NCBI GenBank assembly: GCA_963823845.1
Contig: CAWGND010000014.1
Span: 952,505 to 1,016,504, forward strand
From: Alloacidobacterium sp963823845
Lineage (GTDB): Bacteria; Acidobacteriota; Terriglobia; Terriglobales; Acidobacteriaceae
DNA length: 64,000 nucleotides
Reading direction: 5' to 3'
Part shown: positions 37,527 through 47,024 of the stretch, piece after piece
Layout of the letters: every line of letters starts with the position of its first letter
Position numbering within the stretch: position 1 is the stretch's first letter
Notes under the pieces: generated by a model
Database searches by the model: none
What the model was told of the DNA's origin: nothing
Seen by the model: only the letters and a program-made list of their open reading frames with translations
Translations under genes and position numbers: made by a program

Positions 37527-40500
37527 ATGCAGGCTTTCATTAGCATGCTCCTCCGCTATCGAAATATAGTCCTGATCATTTTTCTGGCATCGCTCGCCGG
37601 GGGCATCCTCGCATTTCTACGGTTGGATATCGAGGCCTACCCGGATCCATCTCCTCCAATGGTTGAGTTCATCACGCAGAATCCGTCATGGTCGGCCGAA
37701 GAAATGGAACAGCAGGTGACCGTTCCTCTTGAAGCAGGTTTGAACGGAACGCCTCATCTCGAACAGATTCGCTCCATCAGCATCTTTGGCCTCAGCGACG
37801 TGAAGCTGTACTTCACCTTTGACAGTGATTACTTTACAGATCGGCAGGAAGCCCTCAACCGCCTGCAGTCCGTCAACCTGCCAAATAATCTTCAGCCTCA
37901 GCTTTCTCCTGAATCCCCTATCGGCGAGATCTATCGCTATCAACTCACAGGCCCCGGATATTCACTGAACGACCTCAAAGCCACGCAGGATTGGCTGCTC
38001 GTCCGCGAGATGAAGCAGGTGCCGGGCATCATCGACGTGGCGACGTTGGGAGGAACGACGCGCCAGTACCAGGCGGAAGTAGACCCCAATAGACTCCTCG
38101 CACACGGCGTCACGATGACGCAAGTCGTCAACGCCATCCAGAACAGCAACGCCAACGCCGGCGGCAACTACCTTACACTCGGCAGCCAGAGCGTGAATGT
38201 GCGAGGTATCGGCCTTCTTCATTCAATTGCAGACATGAATAACATCGTCGTTGCAGAACGGAACGGTGTCCCCGTGCTTTTAAGAGACGTCGCTGACGTT
38301 AAGGAAGGCCATCAGCCTCGCCTTGGCAAGGTAGGGCGTGATGAGCAGTCCGACATCGTCGAAGGCATCGTGCTCCTGCAGAAGAATGAAAAGTCTCTTC
38401 CGGCGCTGGCGGGCCTCCGGGAAAAAATCAAAGAATTGAATGGAGGCAATCTTCTGCCCCCGGGCATGAAGATCGACACCATCTACGACCGGACAACCCT
38501 CATTGACACCACCACACGCACCGTCCGCCACGTCATCATTACAGGACTCATCCTTGTCACGCTTGTCCTTCTGAGCATGCTTGGCGATCTGCGCATCACG
38601 GCTATCGCTGCTATTACGATTCCCTTCGCAGTGCTTTTTTCTTTCGCCATGATGGTCCTGACAGATCATTCGGCCAACCTCATCTCAATTGGAGCCATCG
38701 ACTTCGGCATTCTCGTCGATGCCTCCATTGTCGTGCTCGAGAGCGTCTATCGTAAAATCTCGCGTCGAGTACAAGGTGAAGAAGTCGCGGAATTGATCAT
38801 GGAAGGTGTTGGCGATGCAGCCAAGCCGGTCCTCTTCGCGACGCTGATCATTCTCGTCGCTTTCATCCCTCTCTTCACGATGCAGGGCGTTCCGGGAAAA
38901 ATATTTGCGCCGATGTCGGTGACATATGGATTCGCGCTGACTGGAGCGCTCATCTTCGCGCTTGTATTCGCTCCAGTGCTTGGCTCCTTTGCCATCCCTA
39001 AACAGATCAAGCAGGTAGCGGAAGACACCTGGTTAAGCGGTTTTTTCCGCCGCCACTATGATAAGGGCCTCAAGCGCGCACTCAAATTCCGAAAACTTGC
39101 ATGGATCGCCGTTCTCGGCGGGCTCGTTCTGGCGATGGCGCTCTTTAACTTTGTGGGCGGCGAATTCATGCCGGCGCTTGAAGAAGGCAATCTCTGGATT
39201 CGCGCAACCATGCAGCAGGACATCTCCTTTCCTCAATCGGAAAAGATGGCAGACAAAATCCGCGCCACGCTTCACTCCTACCCAGAGATCACCCAAGTGG
39301 TGTCGCAGATGGGCCGTCCAGACGACGGTACCGACGTAAGCACCTTCAACAACATTGAATTCCTTGCGAGCCTGAAACCATCTGGAGAATGGCGCCCTCA
39401 ATTTCACGGCAACAAGGACACGTTGATTGCGGCTATCGAAAGGGACTTCGAGCAATACCCTGGCATCGACTTCAACTTCTCGCAAAATATTCAGGACAAT
39501 GTTGAAGAGGCCATGTCCGGAGTAAAGGGCGAAAACTCGCTCAAACTGTTCGGCAATGATTTCGACGACCTCACGCGCATCGCCGGTCAGATTCAGAATG
39601 TGATGGGTAAGGTGCAGGGAATTGCCGACATCGGTGTCTTTAACGTAACGGGCCAACCCAGCCTGTTGGTTTCCATCGATCGCAGCAAGGCGGCGCGCTA
39701 TGGCCTTCAGCCCCAGGATGTAAATAATGTAGTTCAAGCCGCCGTTGGCGGTGCGCCGGTGACGCAAATCATCGATGGTGATCGCCGCTTCGATTTTGCT
39801 CTGCGCTATTCGCCAGATTACCGCGACACGCCTGAAGCAATCAGCAAGATACTTCTTCCTACTCCGGACGGCGCACAGGTGCCGCTTGGCACAATCGCCG
39901 ACGTCGGCCTCAAAAACGGCGCCTTCATGATTTACCACGAAGGCGCGCGGCGCTACATTCCCATCAAATTTAGCGTGCGCGGACGCGATCTCGCCAGCGC
40001 CATTCAGGACCTGAAGCAGCAGTTGTCCGACCAAGTAAAATTGCCGACCGGCTACAATTACACTTGGGCAGGCGAGTTCGACAGCCTGCAGAAAGAACAG
40101 CGCCGCCTGGCCTACATCATCCCATTAAGCCTTGCGGTGATCCTGATCCTCCTCTACATTCAATTCCGCACCTGGAAAGATGCTTTCATTGTTGTCGGAA
40201 CACTTCCCTTCGCGGCAATCGGCGGTATCCTTGCTCTCTTCATCACCCGTACTTCATTTAGCATCTCCGCCGCTGTCGGCTTCACTTCGCTTACCGGAGT
40301 CGCAACCCTGGGCGCTGTCGTCTTTCTTTCGGGAATCCGCCGCGCTCAACGCGAAGAGGGTTTTGATCATGGGCTGGAGAAAGGCTGTCTCGATGAAATG
40401 CGGCCTGTGGTGATGGCCTGCATGGCCGCTGGTCTTGGTCTTCTGCCCGCCGCCGTCTCCAATGGAATCGGCGCTCAGGCACAGCAACCGCTCGCGCGCG

Positions 40501-40610
40501 TCGTCGTTGGCGGAATGCTCACAACAGTCTTCTCGATCCTCTTCGTCATGCCGCTCCTTGTTCGGGCCTTCACGTCGCGCAAAGAATTCGAGGACTCCGT
40601 CCCCGAATAA
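37527..40610 (+). CDS. HME-type RND efflux pump (CzcA/CusA family)
   Basis: The 1027-residue inner-membrane pump has the standard plan: TM1 (YRNIVLIIFLASLAGGILAF), periplasmic loop, TM2-6, second loop, TM8-12. The heavy-metal signature IGAIDFGILVDASIVVLES in TM4 has both Asp and the Glu used for proton transfer in CzcA. It uses the proton gradient to push metal ions, probably divalent or monovalent heavy metals, out with the adaptor and TolC-like protein. Methionines for Cu/Ag are not obvious, so specificity is open. The gene is intact. Confidence 0.92.
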   Translation: MQAFISMLLRYRNIVLIIFLASLAGGILAFLRLDIEAYPDPSPPMVEFITQNPSWSAEEMEQQVTVPLEAGLNGTPHLEQIRSISIFGLSDVKLYFTFDSDYFTDRQEALNRLQSVNLPNNLQPQLSPESPIGEIYRYQLTGPGYSLNDLKATQDWLLVREMKQVPGIIDVATLGGTTRQYQAEVDPNRLLAHGVTMTQVVNAIQNSNANAGGNYLTLGSQSVNVRGIGLLHSIADMNNIVVAERNGVPVLLRDVADVKEGHQPRLGKVGRDEQSDIVEGIVLLQKNEKSLPALAGLREKIKELNGGNLLPPGMKIDTIYDRTTLIDTTTRTVRHVIITGLILVTLVLLSMLGDLRITAIAAITIPFAVLFSFAMMVLTDHSANLISIGAIDFGILVDASIVVLESVYRKISRRVQGEEVAELIMEGVGDAAKPVLFATLIILVAFIPLFTMQGVPGKIFAPMSVTYGFALTGALIFALVFAPVLGSFAIPKQIKQVAEDTWLSGFFRRHYDKGLKRALKFRKLAWIAVLGGLVLAMALFNFVGGEFMPALEEGNLWIRATMQQDISFPQSEKMADKIRATLHSYPEITQVVSQMGRPDDGTDVSTFNNIEFLASLKPSGEWRPQFHGNKDTLIAAIERDFEQYPGIDFNFSQNIQDNVEEAMSGVKGENSLKLFGNDFDDLTRIAGQIQNVMGKVQGIADIGVFNVTGQPSLLVSIDRSKAARYGLQPQDVNNVVQAAVGGAPVTQIIDGDRRFDFALRYSPDYRDTPEAISKILLPTPDGAQVPLGTIADVGLKNGAFMIYHEGARRYIPIKFSVRGRDLASAIQDLKQQLSDQVKLPTGYNYTWAGEFDSLQKEQRRLAYIIPLSLAVILILLYIQFRTWKDAFIVVGTLPFAAIGGILALFITRTSFSISAAVGFTSLTGVATLGAVVFLSGIRRAQREEGFDHGLEKGCLDEMRPVVMACMAAGLGLLPAAVSNGIGAQAQQPLARVVVGGMLTTVFSILFVMPLLVRAFTSRKEFEDSVPE

Positions 40611-40649
40611 ACTACTTGAGTACCCCTGTCCCTCGATCAGTGGGAGTAC

Positions 40650-43226
40650 TCACTCTTCCCGCAATACTTCAAGCGGTTTCTGTCCAAGAATCCGGAAGCT
40701 GGCAATCCAGCCTGTCGCCACTGCAAGCACGGCCGTCGCGATGACAGAAACTCCACTCACAACAAATTCCGGATGGTATGGGACTTCCATCCGGTGCAGC
40801 AACACACGCGACAACAGGTTAGCGAATATCACGCCAACCACCCCCGCCAACAGCCCCAGGACAACAAACTCGATGCTGAAGATGGCCGCAATCCGGTTGC
40901 GCGTAGCACCAAGCGTCTTCAACACCACCACTTCGCGAATGCGTCTGAAGCGTGTGCTCGCCACGCTCGATGCCAGAATGATCGTGCCCGAAAAGATCGA
41001 GAATGCCGCCAGAAATCGAATCACCAGCGTAATCTGATGCACCACACTCTGCACCGTTTCGAGAATATCCGCAATATTGATCACCGTTACCGTAGGATAT
41101 GCGGCAAACAAAGCGCGCTCCATAAACGGAATCTGCTTCGCCTGCACATGCACCGCCGCGTACCAGACATTCGGCAGCCCCTGAAGCGACCCAGACGGCA
41201 AAATAAACTCGCTGCGCGCGAAAACGTGCTCACTCTCCGCCTTGTAGATCGCCGCCACACGTGTATGAATCGCGGTCTCCCCTGATTCGAAATCGACCTG
41301 CGACCCTGGATGCAAATTCAGCCTGCGCGCCACATGATCTACCACAGCCAATCCATCTGCGTCGCTTTTCTGCCACCACTTCCCATGCATCACCTTCACG
41401 CCCTCAGGCACCGAGTCTGCCCAGGTCACGGAAACCGACGACAACAGCCGCTTCGGATAATTCTTCACTTTCAGTTGGTCTATGGGAACACCGTCAATTG
41501 CAGTAATCCGCGCCGAAACAATAGGGATCGACTCGAACTTCTTCTCCACCCCCGGTTGATGCGTCAGCAGGTCCCTTACGCCCTGCACTTCCTCCTGACT
41601 GATGTCGATCAGAAAAATGTTCGCGGCACTTGCCGCCACATCGGAATTCATCCGATTCACAATCGCGTGCTGCATTAGAAACACGCTCAATATCAGCATG
41701 ACGCCTGCGCCTAGCGCGGCCAGCACGGCAGCCGATTGATTCCCAGGACGATACAGATTCGCCAACCCATGCCGCAGCGCAGAGGGTAGATGAAGGCGTG
41801 TCTTATTCAGGAAGACGCGCAACGTACGCAACGTGACCGAAGCGAGGCCGAGAATCACAATCAGCAATCCACATAACGCCGCAGAGAACCACTTCCCTAC
41901 CAACATGGAATCGGCAAGCGCGGCTGCAATGCCGGCCAGGGCAATCACAATGACGATTACAGAAATCCACTGTGCCTTGTTCTCCCCAATTCCTTTCCAG
42001 AAATCCGACTTGCCGTCCGCGTCGCCGCCTTCCACTGCCTTGCGCAGCACGATGCTTGGCCGAATCTTGCGAACGTCAAGCAGCGGCGGCAAACAAAAGA
42101 GCACCGTCGTCAGAATTCCGGTTCCAAACGCGGCCGAAACAGAGCGCAGCGGCAATCGAAGCGGTGGCTGCAGTGGTAGAAGCTTGCCAAAGAAGAATGG
42201 CAACGCCCATTCCACGCCCACTCCCAGCGCAATCCCAATCAGCCCACCAACCGTTCCGAGCAGCAGCGTCTGTAACAAGTAGATTCGTAAAATGTCAGAA
42301 GACTTTGCCCCAATCGACTTCATGATGGCCAGGATGTCGATCCGCTGCTGCAGATGTGCGCGCATGGCCATTCCCACGCCGATTGCTCCAAGCACCATGG
42401 CAATCAGGCAAATCAGACTCAACAAGCCGGTCGCGTGATCAAGTCCCTCAGACAGAGCCGGGCTCGTCTCTCGAAAGTCGGTGATCTGCGCATCCGGAAG
42501 AATCTTCTCGAGTTCGCCGCGCACATCAGCGACTTTCCCACTCTGCGGCCCCAGTTTGAACAGATATCGTTCCGTAGCACGGCTTCCCTGTTGCAGCAGC
42601 CCTGTTCGATCAACCGCCGCCCGTGTCATCATCACGCGCGGCCCCAGACCAATACCCGCCGTCAAGCGATCTGGCTCCCTTTCAATCACTGCGGCGATGG
42701 TGAAGAACTGACCACCGATCTTCAGCGTGTCGCCAATCTTCGCGCGCAGACGCACCAGCAAATTGTCATCCACCACCACCGTCGAGTCCGTAAGCAGCGA
42801 GCGCAGATCGCCCGCAGGATTCAAGATCATTATTCCGTAGAACGGATACTTCGCCGGATCTACCACTTTCAATGACACGAGCAGCGGAACTGGATCGCCC
42901 TGCAGTGATGCCATCGAAACGGTCTCCGTCACAGAAGTCCGCTCGACCGCCTTGGAAGCAGCCAGGGCATCCAATTTCGCATTCTCCTGCTGTGTCGCGA
43001 GACGGAACATCCGCGCGGAAAGATCAGCCGCCATTATGCTGCGCGCCTGGTTAAGCAGCGCCTTCTGAAAGGACTCGCTGAAACCGCGGACACCCGTCAA
43101 GGCCGCCACGCCAATTGCCACCGAAAGAATTACAAATAAGAACTTCGTCCGCGATGCGCGCAGTTCACGCCAGGCGATCTTCATCGCCGTGCTCCATCCC
43201 AAGGCAGGCTTCTGATCAGGCTCCAT
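40650..43226 (-). CDS. FtsX-like ABC permease (YbbP type)
   Basis: The protein, about 858 residues, has a MacB-like N-terminal segment (AWRELRASRTKFLFVILSVA) and two blocks of FtsX transmembrane helices (around residues 260-400 and 720-850) with a middle pair, a plan like E. coli YbbP. GATRNRIAAIFSIEFVVLGL is the second coupling region. I chose ATG 43226, which overlaps the ATPase stop by 11 bases, instead of the upstream start at 43304. With the ATPase and the TesA-like esterase it forms a YbbA-YbbP-TesA set. Confidence 0.88.
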   Translation of the reverse strand: MEPDQKPALGWSTAMKIAWRELRASRTKFLFVILSVAIGVAALTGVRGFSESFQKALLNQARSIMAADLSARMFRLATQQENAKLDALAASKAVERTSVTETVSMASLQGDPVPLLVSLKVVDPAKYPFYGIMILNPAGDLRSLLTDSTVVVDDNLLVRLRAKIGDTLKIGGQFFTIAAVIEREPDRLTAGIGLGPRVMMTRAAVDRTGLLQQGSRATERYLFKLGPQSGKVADVRGELEKILPDAQITDFRETSPALSEGLDHATGLLSLICLIAMVLGAIGVGMAMRAHLQQRIDILAIMKSIGAKSSDILRIYLLQTLLLGTVGGLIGIALGVGVEWALPFFFGKLLPLQPPLRLPLRSVSAAFGTGILTTVLFCLPPLLDVRKIRPSIVLRKAVEGGDADGKSDFWKGIGENKAQWISVIVIVIALAGIAAALADSMLVGKWFSAALCGLLIVILGLASVTLRTLRVFLNKTRLHLPSALRHGLANLYRPGNQSAAVLAALGAGVMLILSVFLMQHAIVNRMNSDVAASAANIFLIDISQEEVQGVRDLLTHQPGVEKKFESIPIVSARITAIDGVPIDQLKVKNYPKRLLSSVSVTWADSVPEGVKVMHGKWWQKSDADGLAVVDHVARRLNLHPGSQVDFESGETAIHTRVAAIYKAESEHVFARSEFILPSGSLQGLPNVWYAAVHVQAKQIPFMERALFAAYPTVTVINIADILETVQSVVHQITLVIRFLAAFSIFSGTIILASSVASTRFRRIREVVVLKTLGATRNRIAAIFSIEFVVLGLLAGVVGVIFANLLSRVLLHRMEVPYHPEFVVSGVSVIATAVLAVATGWIASFRILGQKPLEVLREE

Positions 43227-43908
43227 CGCTGGCCCGCTTCCCGTTTTCATCGGAGACGATACGCCCATCGCGCAGGAAGATTCTCCTGTCGGCGCAGTCT
43301 GCAATCTGCTTATCGTGCGTCACTAATATCAGCGTTGTGCCCGCCTCGCGCTGCCGCTCCGTTAACAGATCAAGCACATGTTGCCCATTGGTGGTATCCA
43401 GATTCCCCGTAGGCTCATCGGCCAGAACAATAGGTGGTTCCACTACGAACGCACGCGCAAGTGCCACGCGCTGCTGCTCACCGCCGGAGAGTTGTACCGG
43501 GTAATGATTGAGGCGATCCGCCAGTCCAACGGCTTCGAGCAGGGCGGCGGCACGCTTCTTCCCGTCGCCATTCGCGTTCAGCTCATATGGAAGCAGAACA
43601 TTTTCAAGAGCCGTCAACGTAGGAATCAGTTGATAGGACTGAAACACAAATCCAATCTTCCTGCCTCGCACCTGCGCTAGTTCGTCCTCTGGCAATCGAC
43701 TGATCTCAGTACCATCCACCAGAACTTCACCCTCAGTCGGCGCGTCAAGTCCTGCCAGCAAGCCGAGCAAAGTGCTCTTTCCACTACCCGATGCCCCCAT
43801 AATCGCCAGGAACTGTCCTCGCGGCACGATCAAGTCGATTCCCTTTAGAATTTCAACTGTACGGCTTCCATTGCGAATCGACTTCTTCAGCCCTCGCACT
43901 TCGATCAT
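43216..43908 (-). CDS. ABC transporter ATPase (LolD/YbbA type)
   Basis: The 230-residue ATPase has Walker A (MGASGSGKSTLLGLLAGLD), the Q-loop (KIGFVFQSYQLIPTLTALEN), the signature LSGGEQQRVALARAF and Walker B (IVLADEPTGNLDTTNG) with the switch His (LVTHD). It drives the permease encoded just downstream. The start ATG is at 43908, 32 bp from the divergent esterase start, so both promoters lie in or overlap that gap. Confidence 0.92.
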   Translation of the reverse strand: MIEVRGLKKSIRNGSRTVEILKGIDLIVPRGQFLAIMGASGSGKSTLLGLLAGLDAPTEGEVLVDGTEISRLPEDELAQVRGRKIGFVFQSYQLIPTLTALENVLLPYELNANGDGKKRAAALLEAVGLADRLNHYPVQLSGGEQQRVALARAFVVEPPIVLADEPTGNLDTTNGQHVLDLLTERQREAGTTLILVTHDKQIADCADRRIFLRDGRIVSDENGKRASDGA

Positions 43909-43940
43909 TCCTGGCTCCTGTCCCTGATTACAATACTCAT

Positions 43941-44588
43941 GTGACGCGCCGACACGCCCTCCTGCTTCTTTTTACGCTTTACGTTGCCACTCCGTTCCAT
44001 CCTGACTCTACGGCACAAACAAAAGCTGTAGACCGCACCCGTCCCATCATCGTCTGCTTCGGTGATTCCCTCACCGCAGGCCATGGTGTTACCGCAGGCC
44101 AGACGTATCCAGACTATCTGCAACGTGACCTCGATAGTCGTGGCTATGCCTACCGTGTGGTCAACAAGGGCATTGACGGCAATACAACAAAAGACGGCGT
44201 AGACCGTCTGAAAGACGTGCTCTCGGTTCAGCCGCAGATAGTTGTGGTTGAATTCGGCGGTAACGACGGCCTACGCGGCCTGCCAATTTCTGTAACGCGC
44301 CAGAACCTCGACCTGATCGTCTCAACTTTCCTGAAAACCGGAATAAAAGTCGTGCTCGCCGGAATCACGCTGCCACCTAACTATGGACAGGACTACATTC
44401 AGCAATTCAACGAAACCTACACTATGTTGGCGCGTAAGTACAAAGTTCCGCTCATTCCCTTCCTTTTTAAGAACGTGTACGGAGTTCCAGACTCTATGCA
44501 GTCAGATGGCATTCATGCGACAGAAAAAGGCAATCAGCAAGTGGCTCTGAATATCTTGCAGTCCCTCACGCCATTGCTCAGGAAGTAG
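43941..44588 (+). CDS. tesA: SGNH-family esterase/thioesterase, TesA-like
   Basis: The 215-residue enzyme has a signal-peptide-like start (RRHALLLLFTLYVATPF), block I with the nucleophile (VCFGDSLTAGHGVTAG), block III (VEFGGNDGLRG) and block V (SDGIHATEKGNQ) with the catalytic Asp and His. It hydrolyses acyl-thioesters or esters in the periplasm. GTG 43941 is the start; an ATG at 43939 is out of frame and stopped at once. Its stop touches the stop of truB, which converges on it. Confidence 0.85.
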   Translation: MTRRHALLLLFTLYVATPFHPDSTAQTKAVDRTRPIIVCFGDSLTAGHGVTAGQTYPDYLQRDLDSRGYAYRVVNKGIDGNTTKDGVDRLKDVLSVQPQIVVVEFGGNDGLRGLPISVTRQNLDLIVSTFLKTGIKVVLAGITLPPNYGQDYIQQFNETYTMLARKYKVPLIPFLFKNVYGVPDSMQSDGIHATEKGNQQVALNILQSLTPLLRK

Positions 44589-45461
44589 TTAAATCAAGAC
44601 CACTACAGGCTGAAAAAGAGTTCCCGCGATACGGCGTCCAATCGCAATCAAATTGCGCTGATCTTCAAAAATCTTCACCGTCGGCGCCGAACCGAACTCC
44701 GGCAGATTCACGGCCGCGCCATTGCGCACGCGGCCTGCCGAGAACGCATCCGCCGTCACAGCAGGCAGTTCGGGCAGCAGTGCACGAGGATGCGGCATTC
44801 TTGCTTCCAGCGTATCCTCTACCTGCGCTTCAATATCGACCAGCGGTATTGCGTGCTTAATTGCAAATGGACCGGCCGCGACCCGTCGCAGGCTCGCAAG
44901 GTGCGCCCCACAGCCGAGCGCGATGCCCATTTCATGCGCCACGCTGCGCACATAGCCACCAGCAGAAACCGTCATCGAAAATGTAGCAGTATCTCCATCC
45001 ATCGTTGTGATTTCAAATGCCTTGACGGTGATTTGCACGGACTTTAACTTCGGCGTCTCCCCGGCTCGCGCCAACTGATAAGCTCTCTTACCGCCTGTCT
45101 TCTTGGCGGAAAATGGAGGCGGCATCTGCTCGATCTCGCCTTGGAAACGCGACGCTACGTTTCTTACCCGTTCGGGCGTAATCGATACCGGCACACCTTC
45201 CGCTATCGCCTGCCCGTCAGCGTCATAGGTATCCGTCGCAAAGCCGAAGCGGATCGTTCCCGTGTATGTCTTTTCCAGGGAGCCAAAGAACTGCGCCAGC
45301 CTCGTGTACTTGCCCAGCAGCAGAGGCAGCACGCCGGTCGCCATCGGGTCGAGCGTTCCCAAGTGACCAATGGACGACTCGCCGGTCGCTCGTCTTACCC
45401 GCACGACGACATCATGCGATGTGATGCCACCGGGTTTATCAACAATCAGAAGCCCGTTCAT
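44589..45461 (-). CDS. truB: tRNA pseudouridine-55 synthase TruB
   Basis: The 290-residue enzyme makes pseudouridine 55 in the T-loop of tRNA. Motif I is MNGLLIVDKPGGITSHDVV; motif II with the catalytic Asp is IGHLGTLDPMATGVLPLLLG; then TYTGTIRFGFATDTYDADG, and the RVRNGAAV segment near the C-terminal PUA-like part. Length is normal. It lies 27 bp after folE, in the same direction. Confidence 0.95.
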   Translation of the reverse strand: MNGLLIVDKPGGITSHDVVVRVRRATGESSIGHLGTLDPMATGVLPLLLGKYTRLAQFFGSLEKTYTGTIRFGFATDTYDADGQAIAEGVPVSITPERVRNVASRFQGEIEQMPPPFSAKKTGGKRAYQLARAGETPKLKSVQITVKAFEITTMDGDTATFSMTVSAGGYVRSVAHEMGIALGCGAHLASLRRVAAGPFAIKHAIPLVDIEAQVEDTLEARMPHPRALLPELPAVTADAFSAGRVRNGAAVNLPEFGSAPTVKIFEDQRNLIAIGRRIAGTLFQPVVVLI

Positions 45462-45488
45462 TCTGACTACTATAGCGAAGCGCCAGTA

Positions 45489-46130
45489 TCAGAATCCGTT
45501 GTGTCCCCGATCCCGTACCAGCGACAGAAACTCAGAGCGCGTATTCTGCTTTTGAAACACACCAACCATTGCCGAAGTCACCGTCGATGAATGCTGCTTC
45601 TCGACGCCGCGCATCATGATGCAGAGATGCCGTGCCTCAATCACAACACCTACACCCTGCGGCGTAATTGCGTTCTGAATCGCATTAGCGATCTGCTGTG
45701 TCATGCGCTCCTGGACCTGCAGCCTGCGCGAGAAGACTTCCACAAGTCGCGGAATCTTGCTCAGCCCAACCACCTTGCCGTTGGGAATATAGGCGACATG
45801 CACCTTGCCGAAGAATGGCAGCATGTGGTGCTCGCACAGAGAAAACATCTCGATGTCCTTGACGATCACCATCTCGTCATAGTCGACATCGAACAAAGCG
45901 TCGCGCAGGGTCTCCGTCGGATTCTCGCGATAGCCCTTCGTCAAGAAAGTCAGCGCCTTCTCTACGCGCTCGGGGGTCTGCTCCAACCCATCCCGCGTCG
46001 GGTCTTCGTCAAAGCGGCGGATGATCTCGCGATACATATCCTGCGTTGAAATGTTTTCCAGACCCGTTGTCACAGCCTTACGCACAATTGCCGGTCTCGC
46101 CATCGTCGTTCTCTTTCCTATCTCACTCAT
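45489..46130 (-). CDS. folE: GTP cyclohydrolase I FolE
   Basis: The 213-residue enzyme converts GTP to 7,8-dihydroneopterin triphosphate, the first step of folate, biopterin and queuosine routes. Zinc ligands are in SLCEHHMLPFFGKVHVAYIP and HLCIMMRGVEKQHSSTVTSA. KVVGLSKIPRLVEVFSRRLQ and QERMTQQIANAI complete the core. ATG 46130 is used; MARPAIVRKAV (46103) is an alternative start. It lies 25 bp after the second pterin synthase gene. Confidence 0.95.
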   Translation of the reverse strand: MSEIGKRTTMARPAIVRKAVTTGLENISTQDMYREIIRRFDEDPTRDGLEQTPERVEKALTFLTKGYRENPTETLRDALFDVDYDEMVIVKDIEMFSLCEHHMLPFFGKVHVAYIPNGKVVGLSKIPRLVEVFSRRLQVQERMTQQIANAIQNAITPQGVGVVIEARHLCIMMRGVEKQHSSTVTSAMVGVFQKQNTRSEFLSLVRDRGHNGF

Positions 46131-46155
46131 CTCTCAGCGCCTCGCAGCAAAGCGC

Positions 46156-46578
46156 TCATCTAAAACCCAAACTCGCCGGCGAGTACTCAAATGAATTGTT
46201 GCTGGTTTCTTCCACTCGCACCCGCACCAGTTCTGCTTTGTCAAAAGCTGCGGCGAGAAGTTGATACACCTCGATACATAGATTCTCCGTGGTTGGCACT
46301 CGATCCTGAAAGAGCGGATCGAGATTCAGATTTGTATGATCGAAGCGTTCCACCACTTCTGTCCGTACGCACGAATCCAGTTCAACCAGGTCGCAGACCA
46401 TACCAGTTTCCGCATTGACGGAACCGCCTACCGTCACCTCAATCACATAGTTGTGCCCGTGTCCATGCGGATTGTTGCACCTCCCATAGACGGCACGGTT
46501 CTGCTCTTCGTTGAATGCCTCCGCGTGCAAACGGTGCGAAGCACTGATGCGATACCGCCGCGAAAAATACGCTCTCAT
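46156..46578 (-). CDS. 6-pyruvoyl-tetrahydropterin synthase / QueD-like, copy 2
   Basis: The 140-residue protein has the zinc triad in SASHRLHAE and NPHGHGHNYVIEV, the catalytic Cys in YGRCNNPHGHGHNY, the DLVELD segment and the DHTNLNLDPLFQ and PTTENLCIEV substrate-binding region. The CNNPxGHGHNY motif is like that of eukaryotic-type PTPS. It turns dihydroneopterin triphosphate into 6-pyruvoyl-tetrahydropterin or 6-carboxytetrahydropterin. Its ATG overlaps the previous stop (ATGA). Confidence 0.88.
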   Translation of the reverse strand: MRAYFSRRYRISASHRLHAEAFNEEQNRAVYGRCNNPHGHGHNYVIEVTVGGSVNAETGMVCDLVELDSCVRTEVVERFDHTNLNLDPLFQDRVPTTENLCIEVYQLLAAAFDKAELVRVRVEETSNNSFEYSPASLGFR

Positions 46579-46991
46579 GGCTCCCCGTAATAGTCGGCAA
46601 AGAGATCCGGCATCTCATACACGCGCACGCGATGCAGCTTCGCTCCGGGAATCTTTCCATCGAGCCGCTTCCAAACCGCAATCGCGATGTTCTCTGTCGT
46701 TGGAATCGTTCTGGCAAATTCCGGCACCTCCTTGTTCAGATGCCGATGGTCATAGACTCCTACAACTTCACGCTCCATCACGTCTTTCAGCTGCTTCAGA
46801 TCCACCACGAAGCCAGAAGCTTCGTCCACCTCGCCGGCAACCGTCACTTCCAGCGTGTAGTTGTGCCCGTGACCATTTTTGTTCGCGCACTTGCCAAAAA
46901 CGCGCTCATTTTCTTCTGCCGACCATGCCTCGTTCCAGTAATAGTGCGAGGCCGAAAACTCGGCTTTTCTCGTCAATAAAATCATTTTCAT
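46575..46991 (-). CDS. 6-pyruvoyl-tetrahydropterin synthase / QueD-like, copy 1
   Basis: This 138-residue paralogue has SASHYYWNEAW, FGKCANKNGHGHNYTLEVTV, VDLKQLKDVME, YDHRHLNKEVPEF and PTTENIAIAVW. The Cys/His pattern is intact, but the residues around the Cys differ from copy 2 (CANKN versus CNNPH). ATG 46991 (MKMILLTRK) or 46985 is the start. The pair overlaps by 4 bp and is followed by folE and truB. Confidence 0.88.
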   Translation of the reverse strand: MKMILLTRKAEFSASHYYWNEAWSAEENERVFGKCANKNGHGHNYTLEVTVAGEVDEASGFVVDLKQLKDVMEREVVGVYDHRHLNKEVPEFARTIPTTENIAIAVWKRLDGKIPGAKLHRVRVYEMPDLFADYYGEP

Positions 46992-47024
46992 TACTTCAAG
47001 AGATGCGCGTGGCACTCCTCCGCT

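Noticed and set aside
39033..40034. A 333-codon minus-strand frame inside the RND pump gene
   Set aside because: It is a shadow of the pump gene; the sense frame is complete and typical.
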